Below are positions 8,035 through 15,489 of a DNA stretch of 23,583 nt, piece after piece. Where the stretch lies: positions 1-23,583 of the forward strand of contig NZ_JBJUVG010000017.1 of NCBI RefSeq assembly GCF_046097595.1, written 5' to 3'. Under the pieces are notes generated by a model, which saw only the letters and a list, made by a program, of their open reading frames with translations, searched no databases and was not told where the DNA came from. Positions within the stretch are counted from its first letter, which is position 1. The number at the start of each line of letters is the position of its first letter. Position numbers and translations under genes: made by a program. This DNA comes from Peptococcus simiae. Its GTDB lineage: Bacteria > Bacillota > Peptococcia > Peptococcales > Peptococcaceae.

Positions 8035-9192
8035 ATGTATAAGAAATTAGAAAAAATTGTAATAAGCCATTTAATGATAATTTTATTTTGGGGTCTTCTT
8101 TTTAAAAACAATTTGTTAGTAAAAGAGGGCCCAATTTTAAATGCAGTTTCACTTATATTATTTTTCACCTTGTATGGACTTATATACACAGAAATTTCGA
8201 ATAAAAAAATACCGGAATTTGTTTCCATTTTGGTTGTTTTTACTTCTCTTTTGCCGTTGAGCCTTATTTTAATAAATAATCTACACTATAAAGTCTCCTT
8301 TGCCATTATTAGTATTGCTTCAACATGCCTGTTTATTAAAAAATACATGGATATAGAGAGTTTTAAATATATAAACATCTTACCAATATCAAGAAAATCT
8401 ACACAAACATTTACTATCAAACTAGTATTTTTTATTTTTGTGGTAATTTACTTATTTGATATAGATACGGCAATGATAAATATATTTACTCAAATAGTTT
8501 TTCTTATTACAGAATTTTTCTTTATCTTATTTTTAAAGGAGAAAGAGTTAGCTTTTGAGAAAACCTTCAAACTTTATTACCTATCAGACTATATGGCGAG
8601 CGAAAGAGATGAATTTGCAAGAATTATTCATGACGATATTTTGCAAGATATATATGCAAGTAAAAATTACTTATCTTCAAAAAATCCTGATATAGAATAT
8701 TCTAAAAATATCCTAAGAGAACTTGAGGAAAAAGCACGAAATATAATGAAATTCTACCAATCTTCTTTATTTGAAAAAGCAAATTTGGAAACATCTCTAT
8801 TAGCTATATTTGATAATGTAGCTTCACTATATCCAGATAAAAATATTGAAATTACTAAATATATCGATAGTGATATGACAGAGGATAAAAGATTAATTAG
8901 GTTGATTTCAATAATATCAAAAGAACTTATAAATAATGTATATAAGCATTCCGATGCTAAATATTTATCTTATAAACTTTATAAAAAAGGAAATTTTGTA
9001 TATATAGAAATGGAAAGTGATGGCGCAAGATCAGATGATTTTAATAAAATTAAGGAATCTAAAAGAGGGGTTTTGCTGCTTAAACTTTTGATAGATTCAA
9101 ATTCAGGAAATATTTCCTATGGATTAAACAAGGGAATACTTACAACAAGAGTTAGCTTGGAGGTGGAAAAAGATGAAAATTATTTTGCTTGA
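8035..9192 (+). CDS. Sensor histidine kinase, NarL/HisKA_3 type
   Basis: A 385-residue kinase. The first ~170 residues form about six membrane segments with no sizeable extracellular domain, as in sensors of membrane-active peptides or of transporter state. The dimerisation region contains RIIHDDILQ with phospho-acceptor His199, the HisKA_3 pattern. The ATP-binding part keeps the N box (KELINNVYKHS, 296-306) and a G1-like ESDGARSDD. The glycine-rich G2 box is degenerate (RGVLLLKLLID). No clear SD precedes the ATG, which lies 2 nt after the permease stop, so translational coupling is likely. The reading frame overlaps the response regulator by 20 nt. Context suggests it senses the locus's own peptide or envelope stress. 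Confidence 0.9.
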   Translation: MYKKLEKIVISHLMIILFWGLLFKNNLLVKEGPILNAVSLILFFTLYGLIYTEISNKKIPEFVSILVVFTSLLPLSLILINNLHYKVSFAIISIASTCLFIKKYMDIESFKYINILPISRKSTQTFTIKLVFFIFVVIYLFDIDTAMINIFTQIVFLITEFFFILFLKEKELAFEKTFKLYYLSDYMASERDEFARIIHDDILQDIYASKNYLSSKNPDIEYSKNILRELEEKARNIMKFYQSSLFEKANLETSLLAIFDNVASLYPDKNIEITKYIDSDMTEDKRLIRLISIISKELINNVYKHSDAKYLSYKLYKKGNFVYIEMESDGARSDDFNKIKESKRGVLLLKLLIDSNSGNISYGLNKGILTTRVSLEVEKDENYFA

Positions 9193-9766
9193 TGACCATA
9201 AATTATTTGGTGGATCTCTTAAGATGCTTTTAGAAGAGCAAGAAGAAATTTCATGTGCCTATGTATCAAAAGCCCAAGAGTTTTTAAAAATGATAGAAAA
9301 AGAAATCTACGATATTTTCTTAATTGACATAAATTTAAAAGATGATAAGACTGGTCTTGATTTAATTAAAGATTTGATAGATGAAAATCCCAGACAAAAG
9401 ATAATAGTTTTAACATCTTATGACTTAGATAATTACAAGGATATGGCTTTTAAGTTAGGAGTAAAGGATTTTATAAATAAGTCTGTTGAAATAGAAGAAC
9501 TCTTAGCAAGAATAAATAATGTATATAAAGGAAACTATAAGAAAATAGATAAATACATTGTTGATCCACTGACTAAACGAGAGATAGAAGTACTGGAAGA
9601 ATTAATAAAGGGGTCAAGCAAAAAAGATATTGCCAAGAAGCTTTTTATCAGTGAGAGGACCCTTTATAATCATATAGCAAATATATATGATAAATTACAA
9701 TCTAAAAATATTGTTGAAGCCTATAATAAGGCTATGGAGCTTGGCTATATATATCCGGTTATGTAA
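9173..9766 (+). CDS. Response regulator, NarL/LuxR family
   Basis: A 197-residue two-domain regulator. The receiver domain (1-115) has the acidic pair D7-D8, the phospho-acceptor D52 (LIDINL), T81 and K103. The C-terminal GerE helix-turn-helix spans ~135-190 and includes LTKREIEVLEELIKG and SERTLYNHIANIYDKL. The SD GGAGGTG lies in the kinase 3' end and the genes overlap by 20 nt, so the two are a cognate pair. It probably activates the RiPP operon promoter between 4257 and 4314, or the promoter in front of the small membrane ORF; neither target site could be identified by eye. Confidence 0.93.
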   Translation: MKIILLDDHKLFGGSLKMLLEEQEEISCAYVSKAQEFLKMIEKEIYDIFLIDINLKDDKTGLDLIKDLIDENPRQKIIVLTSYDLDNYKDMAFKLGVKDFINKSVEIEELLARINNVYKGNYKKIDKYIVDPLTKREIEVLEELIKGSSKKDIAKKLFISERTLYNHIANIYDKLQSKNIVEAYNKAMELGYIYPVM

Positions 9767-9862
9767 GATTATATGATTAAAACTTATTTGGAGATTATAT
9801 TTTATGATTTATGAAAACTCTCATAGATATAAAAACTGAGATTAAACATCTTGCCAACTTAT

Positions 9863-9868
9863 TATAAT
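9863..9868 (+). promoter_or_regulatory. -10 element before the small membrane ORF
   Basis: A consensus TATAAT lies 17 nt before the SD of the 52-residue ORF. I find no good -35 at 16-18 nt, which would fit an activator-dependent promoter, for example one driven by the adjacent response regulator. Confidence 0.35.
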
Positions 9869-9897
9869 CGTAGAAATAAAAAAAGTGAGGGATGTTT

Positions 9898-10056
9898 ATG
9901 TTAAAACAAGTTCTAGATATAATAATTTTATATTTACTAATATATTTGTTTGGAGCATATATTATTTTTCTAGTGAAGTCTGTGATATATGGAAAAGAAA
10001 AAGTTTATGGTTGTTCAAAGCCTACACTAATGGAAAAAATTTTTATAGGATGCTAA
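9898..10056 (+). CDS. 52-residue single-pass membrane peptide, function unknown
   Basis: The ORF starts at ATG 9898 behind GTGAGGG (9885-9891); an in-frame ATG at 9892 would sit on the SD. Residues ~7-30 are a strongly hydrophobic helix (LDIIILYLLIYLFGAYIIF), followed by a basic, polar tail ending in Gly-Cys with a second Cys at residue 39. It lies alone between the response regulator and the closing terminator, and has its own -10 element. By position it could be an immunity peptide, a small modulator of the sensor kinase or ABC transporter, or an unmodified peptide substrate. A longer overlapping frame (9885-10082) looks like a shadow of this one. I recognise no family. Confidence 0.55.
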   Translation: MLKQVLDIIILYLLIYLFGAYIIFLVKSVIYGKEKVYGCSKPTLMEKIFIGC

Positions 10057-10198
10057 CAAGTGTTTCATACTTTAAAAATTAATATTGATTTTAAATTTGA
10101 TAGGATTGTACTCTTATTAAAATTTTGCAGTAGCTTATATTAAATTAACAGTATAGAAGCAGCAAAAAGATAGAAATTTGGTGGAAAACACAAATATT

Positions 10199-10230
10199 GG
10201 TGGTCTTCGGACTGCCTTTATTTTTTTTGT
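10199..10230 (+). terminator. Rho-independent terminator with UUCG tetraloop (copy 2)
   Basis: GGTGGTC pairs with GACTGCC (two G-U pairs) around TTCG, followed by TTTATTTTTTTT. It ends the RiPP locus. About 37 bases including the flanking AAATATTGG and TTTGTA match the terminator at 4228 with one substitution and one indel. Confidence 0.85.
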
Positions 10231-10259
10231 ATTTATGTTTTAGAAAAGTGAATAATATT

Positions 10260-10288
10260 ATGAAAAAAGTGAAGGTTTATGATATAAT
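10260..10288 (+). promoter_or_regulatory. Sigma-A promoter of the defence operon
   Basis: ATGAAA (10260-10265) is a 4/6 match to the -35 box. Seventeen nt later comes an extended -10, TGATATAAT (TATAAT at 10283-10288). It lies just upstream of the XRE gene and just downstream of the terminator, so it should drive the whole 10325-15489 operon. Confidence 0.65.
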
Positions 10289-10324
10289 ATAACTGATACA
10301 GAATTCATGAATGGAGAGATAGTC

Positions 10325-10540
10325 ATGTTAAAAATCAGCTATAAAAAGCTATTTAAAAAAATGATTGACCTAGATTTAAATAATACAGAATTAATGGAAA
10401 AAACAAATATTAGTAGAAGTACATTTTATAAAATGAAAAATGGGGAGAATATTACAACTGACGTATTGTTAAGAATATGTGAAGGATTAAATTGTAATCT
10501 TTACGAAATTATGGAGTTAGTTAAAGATGAAAATAATTGA
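10325..10540 (+). CDS. Small XRE/Cro-type regulator of the RM-CBASS operon
   Basis: A 71-residue helix-turn-helix protein (NTELMEKTNISRSTFYKMKNG region) that is essentially only a DNA-binding domain. ATG 10325 is preferred, because GGAGAG sits 7 nt upstream; the in-frame ATG at 10307 has no SD. It overlaps the methylase start by 14 nt. Controller (C) proteins of restriction-modification systems are XRE proteins of this size placed first in the operon, where they delay endonuclease expression; that role here is an inference. An autoregulatory operator near 10283-10320 would be expected but was not seen clearly. Confidence 0.85.
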   Translation: MLKISYKKLFKKMIDLDLNNTELMEKTNISRSTFYKMKNGENITTDVLLRICEGLNCNLYEIMELVKDENN

Positions 10541-12020
10541 TTATGTTTTAAATAAGACAAATGAATATATTAAGATTGCATCTAAAGAAACTCGAAAAAG
10601 AATAGGACAATTTTTTACTAGTAAAGAAACAGCAATATTCATGGCATCTTTATTTGACTTAAATATTAAAAGAGATGAGATATCTATTCTTGACCCAGGA
10701 GCTGGCTCTGGAATTCTTTCTGCGGCACTAATTCAGAGAATTATTGATAGCAAAATGATAAAAAAGATAAATTTAACATGTTATGAAACAGATGAAGACA
10801 TTGTAAATTTGTTGGAAGCTAATTTATATTGGGTAAAGGAAAATTCAAATATAGATATAGAATATAGAATTATAGATAAGAATTATATTATAAGTCAGGA
10901 TTATGAATACAATAATTTCTTAGGAATGTATAACAATGTTAAAAAATATGATTTAGTTATATGTAATCCACCATATAAGAAAATTGGTAAAAAAGACAGA
11001 GAAGCAATTATAATGTCAGATGTTTGTTATGGTTCTCCTAATTTATATTTTCTTTTTATGCAAATGTCAAGTTTCAATCTAAAAGAAAATGGGGAACTGG
11101 TATTTATTGTTCCAAGATCTTGGACATCTGGAGCATACTTTAAAAAATTTAGAGAAGAATTTTTAGAAGAAATGTCATTGGAGCATATACATTTATTTAC
11201 GAGTAGAGATAAGGTTTTTGATAAAGAATCTGTCTTACAAGAAACTATGATAATAAAGGCTAAAAAGACAAGAATACCCCCTGAATTTATAACAATCACA
11301 TCTAATAATGGAAATTTTGATTTTAAAAATACAACAATTTTTGAAGCAGATTATGATTTAGTTGTTTCTAAAAAAAATAAATATATATATTTAATTACAA
11401 ATGAAGAAGAAGCAAATACAATAAAACAAGTAAAAGAGTGGAAAGATACTTTGCCAAGCTTGGGATTAAAAATGAAAACAGGATTAACTGTGGATTTTAG
11501 AAATAGTGAAGTATTGAGAGATAGATCTGAAGAAGAAGCAGTACCCTTATTCTATTCTCAGCATATAAAGGATGGAAAAGTTGTTTTTCCAATGGGTAAG
11601 GATAATGAATATATTTTAAATTCAAAAAAGGGGTTATTACAAGAGAATAAAAATTATTTATTTGTAAAGAGATTTACATCTAAAGAAGAAAAGAGACGAC
11701 TACAATGTGGAGTCTATTTAGCAAAAAAATATCCAGAGTATGAAAAGATAAGCACTCAAAATAAATTAAATTTTATAACTGGATTTGAAAATTTATCTGA
11801 GTGTTTAGTATATGGATTATATGTGGTTCTAAATTCCACTTTATATGATCAGTATTATAGAATTTTAAATGGTTCAACTCAAGTTAATTCAACAGAAATT
11901 AATTCTATGCCAGTTCCTCCACTAGAATACATTGAGAATATGGGAAAAGATTTGATAAAGGTAAAAGATATGTCAGAAAAAACATGTGATGAAATATTAG
12001 GGAGATATATTTATGTCTAA
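10527..12020 (+). CDS. N6-adenine DNA methyltransferase, BsuBI/PstI type
   Basis: The product is 497 residues, close to M.BsuBI and M.PstI (about 500). A motif-X-like segment RIGQFFTSKETA (25-36) precedes motif I LDPGAGSGI (55-63) and motif IV NPPY (147-150). This order is the gamma class of N6-adenine methylases. The C-terminal half is the target-recognition part. The next gene is a BsuBI/PstI-type endonuclease, so the expected target is CTGCAG or a relative; that is family inference. The SD is GGAG, 10 nt upstream. The gene overlaps both neighbours by a few bases. The methylase frame is intact although the endonuclease is broken, so it may act as an orphan, protecting methylase. Confidence 0.93.
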   Translation: MKIIDYVLNKTNEYIKIASKETRKRIGQFFTSKETAIFMASLFDLNIKRDEISILDPGAGSGILSAALIQRIIDSKMIKKINLTCYETDEDIVNLLEANLYWVKENSNIDIEYRIIDKNYIISQDYEYNNFLGMYNNVKKYDLVICNPPYKKIGKKDREAIIMSDVCYGSPNLYFLFMQMSSFNLKENGELVFIVPRSWTSGAYFKKFREEFLEEMSLEHIHLFTSRDKVFDKESVLQETMIIKAKKTRIPPEFITITSNNGNFDFKNTTIFEADYDLVVSKKNKYIYLITNEEEANTIKQVKEWKDTLPSLGLKMKTGLTVDFRNSEVLRDRSEEEAVPLFYSQHIKDGKVVFPMGKDNEYILNSKKGLLQENKNYLFVKRFTSKEEKRRLQCGVYLAKKYPEYEKISTQNKLNFITGFENLSECLVYGLYVVLNSTLYDQYYRILNGSTQVNSTEINSMPVPPLEYIENMGKDLIKVKDMSEKTCDEILGRYIYV

Positions 12021-12950
12021 ATTAGAAGAAGCAAAAGAGCTTTTAAAGGAAATGCAAGTACCAGAAAGACAACAGTCGGATTTATGTGGATATGTTATAT
12101 TGGCTCTAGCTAATATTAAGGATAAAGATTTATGGTGCAATGCAACTAATAATTGGATAAGGATACATGATATTATATTATTTATATCGGAGAATTATGG
12201 TCTTGCATATGCTGAAAATAGTAGAGAGACATTTCGAAAACAGGCAATACACCACTTTAGAAATGCTGCTTTTATAGAAGATAATGGAAAAGCGACAAAT
12301 AGTCCGAATTATAGATATAGGTTAACAATAGATATAGGTTAACAGATGAAATGTTAGGATTGGTAAAGACATATAAGACTGATGATTGGGAAAAATGCAA
12401 ACTAGACTTTTTAAGTAATCATGATACTTTAATGGATTTGTATAAATCTAAAAAATCCATGAAGAAAATGCCAGTAAATATAAATGGAAACGAATTTAAA
12501 TTTTCACCAGGCAAGCACAATCAACTTCAAAAGCTAATTATTGAAGAATTTGCTCCACGATTCGCTGAGAATTCTGAATGTTTATATGTTGGTGACACAA
12601 TTCAAAAGGATTTGGTAAAAAATGAGGAGAAACTAAAAGAACTCGGTTTTGAGATAACACTCCATGATAAAATGCCTGATGTAGTTTTGTATTCTGAAGA
12701 CAAGGATTGGATTTACTTTATTGAGTCAGTAACATCTGTTGGACACATGACACCTAAAAGGATGTTAGAAATTGAAGAAATGACTAAGGATGTTAAATCA
12801 GGGAAAATATATGTAACTGCATTTTTAGACTTTAAAACTTTTAAGAGGTTTTCTGATTCATTGGCATGGGAAACAGAAGTGTGGATTGCTGATTTACCTG
12901 ATCATATGATTCATTTGAATGGAGATAAGTTTTTAGGACCGAGAAAATAG
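12013..12950 (+). pseudogene. BsuBI/PstI-type restriction endonuclease, frameshifted by a 17-bp tandem duplication
   Basis: Two ORFs make one gene. 12013-12342 encodes the N-terminal winged-helix-like domain and ends early at TAA 12340. 12351-12950 encodes the catalytic part, with MPDVVLYSEDKDW and FIESVTSVGH (PD...E pattern typical of this family). At 12311-12344 a 17-bp unit occurs twice in perfect tandem. Removing one copy joins ...YRYRLT directly to DEMLGLVKTY and gives one 306-residue protein, the family length (R.BsuBI is about 316). So the duplication is the lesion. Reinitiation at ATG 12351 is possible but has no SD. The damage looks recent, since both halves are otherwise undecayed, and could be reversible by repeat loss. 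The start ATG overlaps the methylase end by 8 nt behind GGGAGA. Confidence 0.88.
12311..12344 (+). repeat. Perfect 17-bp tandem duplication
   Basis: ATAGATATAGGTTAACA occurs at 12311-12327 and again at 12328-12344. Because 17 is not a multiple of three, the second copy shifts the frame and brings in TAA at 12340. Confidence 0.97.
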
Positions 12951-12964
12951 GGGGTAATAATAGA

Positions 12965-14077
12965 ATGGAAAAAAGAGATAAATTGTTGATTGAAAGTCTT
13001 AATGATATTGATATTACTCCAACTATGGAGAAAAATGCTAGAGAGAAATACAAGGCTATTTCTGAGTATTTAAATGGGCATGATCTTGAATCTGATTTTT
13101 ATCCACAAGGTTCTTTTTTGTTAGGAACTGTCATAAGACCATATAGAGATGGAAAAGATAAGAATTACGATTTAGATATTTTAGCTTTATTAAAAAAAGA
13201 AAAATCAAATACAGATCCACAAAGTACAAAAAATGATGTTGGTGATTGTATAAAAAGTAGTGAATTATATAAGTCTAAATTATCAAAAGAAGATAAAAAC
13301 TGCTGGACTTTAGAGTATGCAGAGGTATCAGGGGGAGTAGGATTTAATCTAGATATTGTTCCTTGTGTTAATGAGGAAGAAAATATTATGACTGAAATTG
13401 TTAATTCAGGTGTAGATTTAAATTATGTATTTAAGACTGTATCAATAACTGAGAAAGAAGATAGTAATTATTCATGGTTGACTAGCAATCCTTTAGGATT
13501 TGGTGATTGGTTTAAAGATATTAGCGAAAGGTTTATTTCAACAGAAATGAAAATAGAACAGTTTCACAATTTTCCTGTCGAGCTAAGAGAAATATATAAT
13601 AAAGTAGAGAATATACCAAATTACTATTATAGATCAAATTTACAAAGAGCAGTACAGGTTGTAAAAAGACATAGGGATATATTTTATGATAGAAGTATGA
13701 ATGTTAAATCTAAGCCATCTTCTATTTTAATAACAGCTTTGATAGCAGACTCTGTTAAAGATGAGTTCAATTTATCTATTATAGATATAATAAAAGTGTT
13801 TATTCATAAATTCAAGAACAAGCAAATATCTATAATGGTAGATAATAAAATTTTAAATCCTGTTGATTTGAGAGAAGATTTTATAAGTAGTATATCTGAA
13901 TCGGAAAAGAATATTATGAATAGTTGGATAGCTGACTTATCAAATTTTATAAGTATAGATTCAGAGGTAGAATTTAAAAAATCTATTCATAATGACTTTA
14001 ATTCAAAGATGTACTCAGATGCGTTTTATAATGTAAATATTGTAAACCCAACGAAGCCATGGAGATATAGTGAATAA
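12965..14077 (+). CDS. CBASS cyclic-oligonucleotide synthase (CD-NTase, SMODS domain)
   Basis: A 370-residue nucleotidyltransferase. The pol-beta-like active site is visible: G49-S50 (PQGSF), D69 and D71 (YDLDIL), and the third carboxylate D130 (FNLDIVP). A helical C-terminal domain follows (~190-360). In CBASS, such enzymes make a cyclic di- or trinucleotide upon phage infection and so activate a downstream effector; base specificity cannot be read from the sequence. The gene lies 14 nt after the endonuclease (SD GGGGGT) and its stop overlaps the E2-like gene by 8 nt. The C-terminus reads NPTKPWRYSE, not the terminal Gly used for conjugation in E1/E2 (Cap2) CBASS. Confidence 0.92.
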   Translation: MEKRDKLLIESLNDIDITPTMEKNAREKYKAISEYLNGHDLESDFYPQGSFLLGTVIRPYRDGKDKNYDLDILALLKKEKSNTDPQSTKNDVGDCIKSSELYKSKLSKEDKNCWTLEYAEVSGGVGFNLDIVPCVNEEENIMTEIVNSGVDLNYVFKTVSITEKEDSNYSWLTSNPLGFGDWFKDISERFISTEMKIEQFHNFPVELREIYNKVENIPNYYYRSNLQRAVQVVKRHRDIFYDRSMNVKSKPSSILITALIADSVKDEFNLSIIDIIKVFIHKFKNKQISIMVDNKILNPVDLREDFISSISESEKNIMNSWIADLSNFISIDSEVEFKKSIHNDFNSKMYSDAFYNVNIVNPTKPWRYSE

Positions 14078-14717
14078 TATAAGAGAGCAAATCAATGACT
14101 TATTAAAACAACAAACAGAATTGCAGGTAAATTACAAAGAATCAAATATATGTATATACGGAAAATATCATTATTCCTTAAAACATAATGATGTGATTTT
14201 AGATGGGGTCAAGGATATTAAAATAGAAATGGATTATGAGTATCCCATTAGTATTCCAAAAGTATATATCTTCAACTTAAAAGAGGAACTAGAACATGTA
14301 TATAAAGATAATAGTATTTGCTTAGCAACTGTTGGGGAGATACTTCAATATCTTATTGATAAACCCTCAATTTCAGAATTTTTAAATAGATTTTTAGATC
14401 CGTTTATATTTTCGGCAGATTGGCATCTTAAATATGGAGTATTTCCATTTGGGGAAAGGAAACATGGATATGAGGGTTTATTAAGTTATTATACGGAAGA
14501 GTGGGGATTAACAAAAGAACAGTACATTAAAATGGTATTTTTAATTTACCATAATAAATACAAAGGTCATTTACCTTGTTTTTGCAATTCGGGTTTTAAA
14601 TTGAGAAATTGCCATGGTAGATATATACTTCCAATTGTTAAAAATCAAAGATTAAGAAATACCTTTTTAATAGAATCTATAATGATATTAAATAAGGATG
14701 GTAAAGAATATGGGTAA
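14070..14717 (+). CDS. E2-like CBASS protein with C-terminal SEC-C-like zinc motif
   Basis: A 215-residue protein. Residues ~15-115 fit a prokaryotic E2 fold: an EYPISIPKV segment (58-65), then the candidate catalytic Cys84 in NSICLAT. The C-terminal part carries C170-x-C172-NSG-x5-N-C181-H182-G, the zinc-binding pattern of SEC-C motifs. Family knowledge: short type II CBASS systems contain an E2 without E1 or JAB, and E2 acts on the CD-NTase. No E1 or deubiquitinase gene occurs here. The zinc tail may recruit a partner. It overlaps the CD-NTase by 8 nt and the effector by a few nt, so the three are one translational unit. Confidence 0.8.
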   Translation: MNNIREQINDLLKQQTELQVNYKESNICIYGKYHYSLKHNDVILDGVKDIKIEMDYEYPISIPKVYIFNLKEELEHVYKDNSICLATVGEILQYLIDKPSISEFLNRFLDPFIFSADWHLKYGVFPFGERKHGYEGLLSYYTEEWGLTKEQYIKMVFLIYHNKYKGHLPCFCNSGFKLRNCHGRYILPIVKNQRLRNTFLIESIMILNKDGKEYG

Positions 14718-15489
14718 AACACCACAAGATGATAGTCATAATAAGTCTAGAAACTTAGGTTATGTAGTTGATTCATTATCAATATTATTATTAATAATTT
14801 CCTTAGTACAAGTTAGATTTTCGATTTTAAATATAAAAATATTGCTCATAATTTCTGCTGTAATTTTATTAATTCAAACAGTAGCAATATATTACAGAAA
14901 TTATTATTTTGATTTGGGAAATAAAGACAGATTTAATATGTTTCTAGACAACTCATTTGGTAGAAAGATAATACCTTGCTATAATAGCGATGAATATTTT
15001 GACAACAAAGATATAGAAACTGGTTTTATTAAAGCTTTAGCAAATACACATCAAAATTCTTTTTTTACATCAAATTTAGCTAAATTGAATAAAAAGGCGT
15101 ATTACATTTTTTCTTTTATTGTTTTATTTTTATTTGTATATGCAGTTTTTATCAATGGATTAAATGATACAACATCTTTATTGCTTAATTTTATAGTATC
15201 AGGTGAGATTATTAATAAGGCTATAAAATATAACTCTCTTTATGATAAAACTAATAATATTTACGAATCATGTAATAGAATATGCTCATCTTACCAAACA
15301 AATAATCAAGAAAAATTTTTCGCAGATATTTTTGAAATAATAATTAGTTATGAGAATATAATTTATGAGAGTAAAATTGAACTTTCTCAAAAAATATTTT
15401 TAAAAAACAACTTAAAACTCACTTTGGAATGGGAAAAGATTAAAGATGATTATAAAATTTATTCAAAAAGTAGAGAGATTAAAGAGTAA
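14710..15489 (+). CDS. CBASS membrane effector, S-4TM type
   Basis: About 259 residues with four predicted membrane helices in two pairs: roughly residues 15-35 and 40-62 (start numbered at ATG 14710), then 120-142 and 148-170. A soluble segment lies between the pairs, and a charged cytosolic C-terminal domain of ~90 residues follows. This matches the S-4TM effectors found with CD-NTases, thought to open or disrupt the membrane when the cyclic nucleotide binds. Placement directly after the CD-NTase and E2 genes supports the role. ATG 14710 has AAGGA 11 nt upstream; ATG 14698 is the alternative but lacks an SD. The TAA abuts the stop of the convergent relaxase gene with no spacer and I see no terminator. 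Confidence 0.78.
   Translation: MGKTPQDDSHNKSRNLGYVVDSLSILLLIISLVQVRFSILNIKILLIISAVILLIQTVAIYYRNYYFDLGNKDRFNMFLDNSFGRKIIPCYNSDEYFDNKDIETGFIKALANTHQNSFFTSNLAKLNKKAYYIFSFIVLFLFVYAVFINGLNDTTSLLLNFIVSGEIINKAIKYNSLYDKTNNIYESCNRICSSYQTNNQEKFFADIFEIIISYENIIYESKIELSQKIFLKNNLKLTLEWEKIKDDYKIYSKSREIKE

Noticed and set aside
9885..10082. 65-codon GTG-started ORF
   Set aside because: It overlaps the 52-codon membrane ORF in another frame, its start coincides with that ORF's SD, and its composition is not protein-like.
12351..12950. Second half of the endonuclease as an independent gene
   Set aside because: It has no SD, and removal of one copy of the 17-bp repeat fuses it exactly to the preceding ORF at family length.
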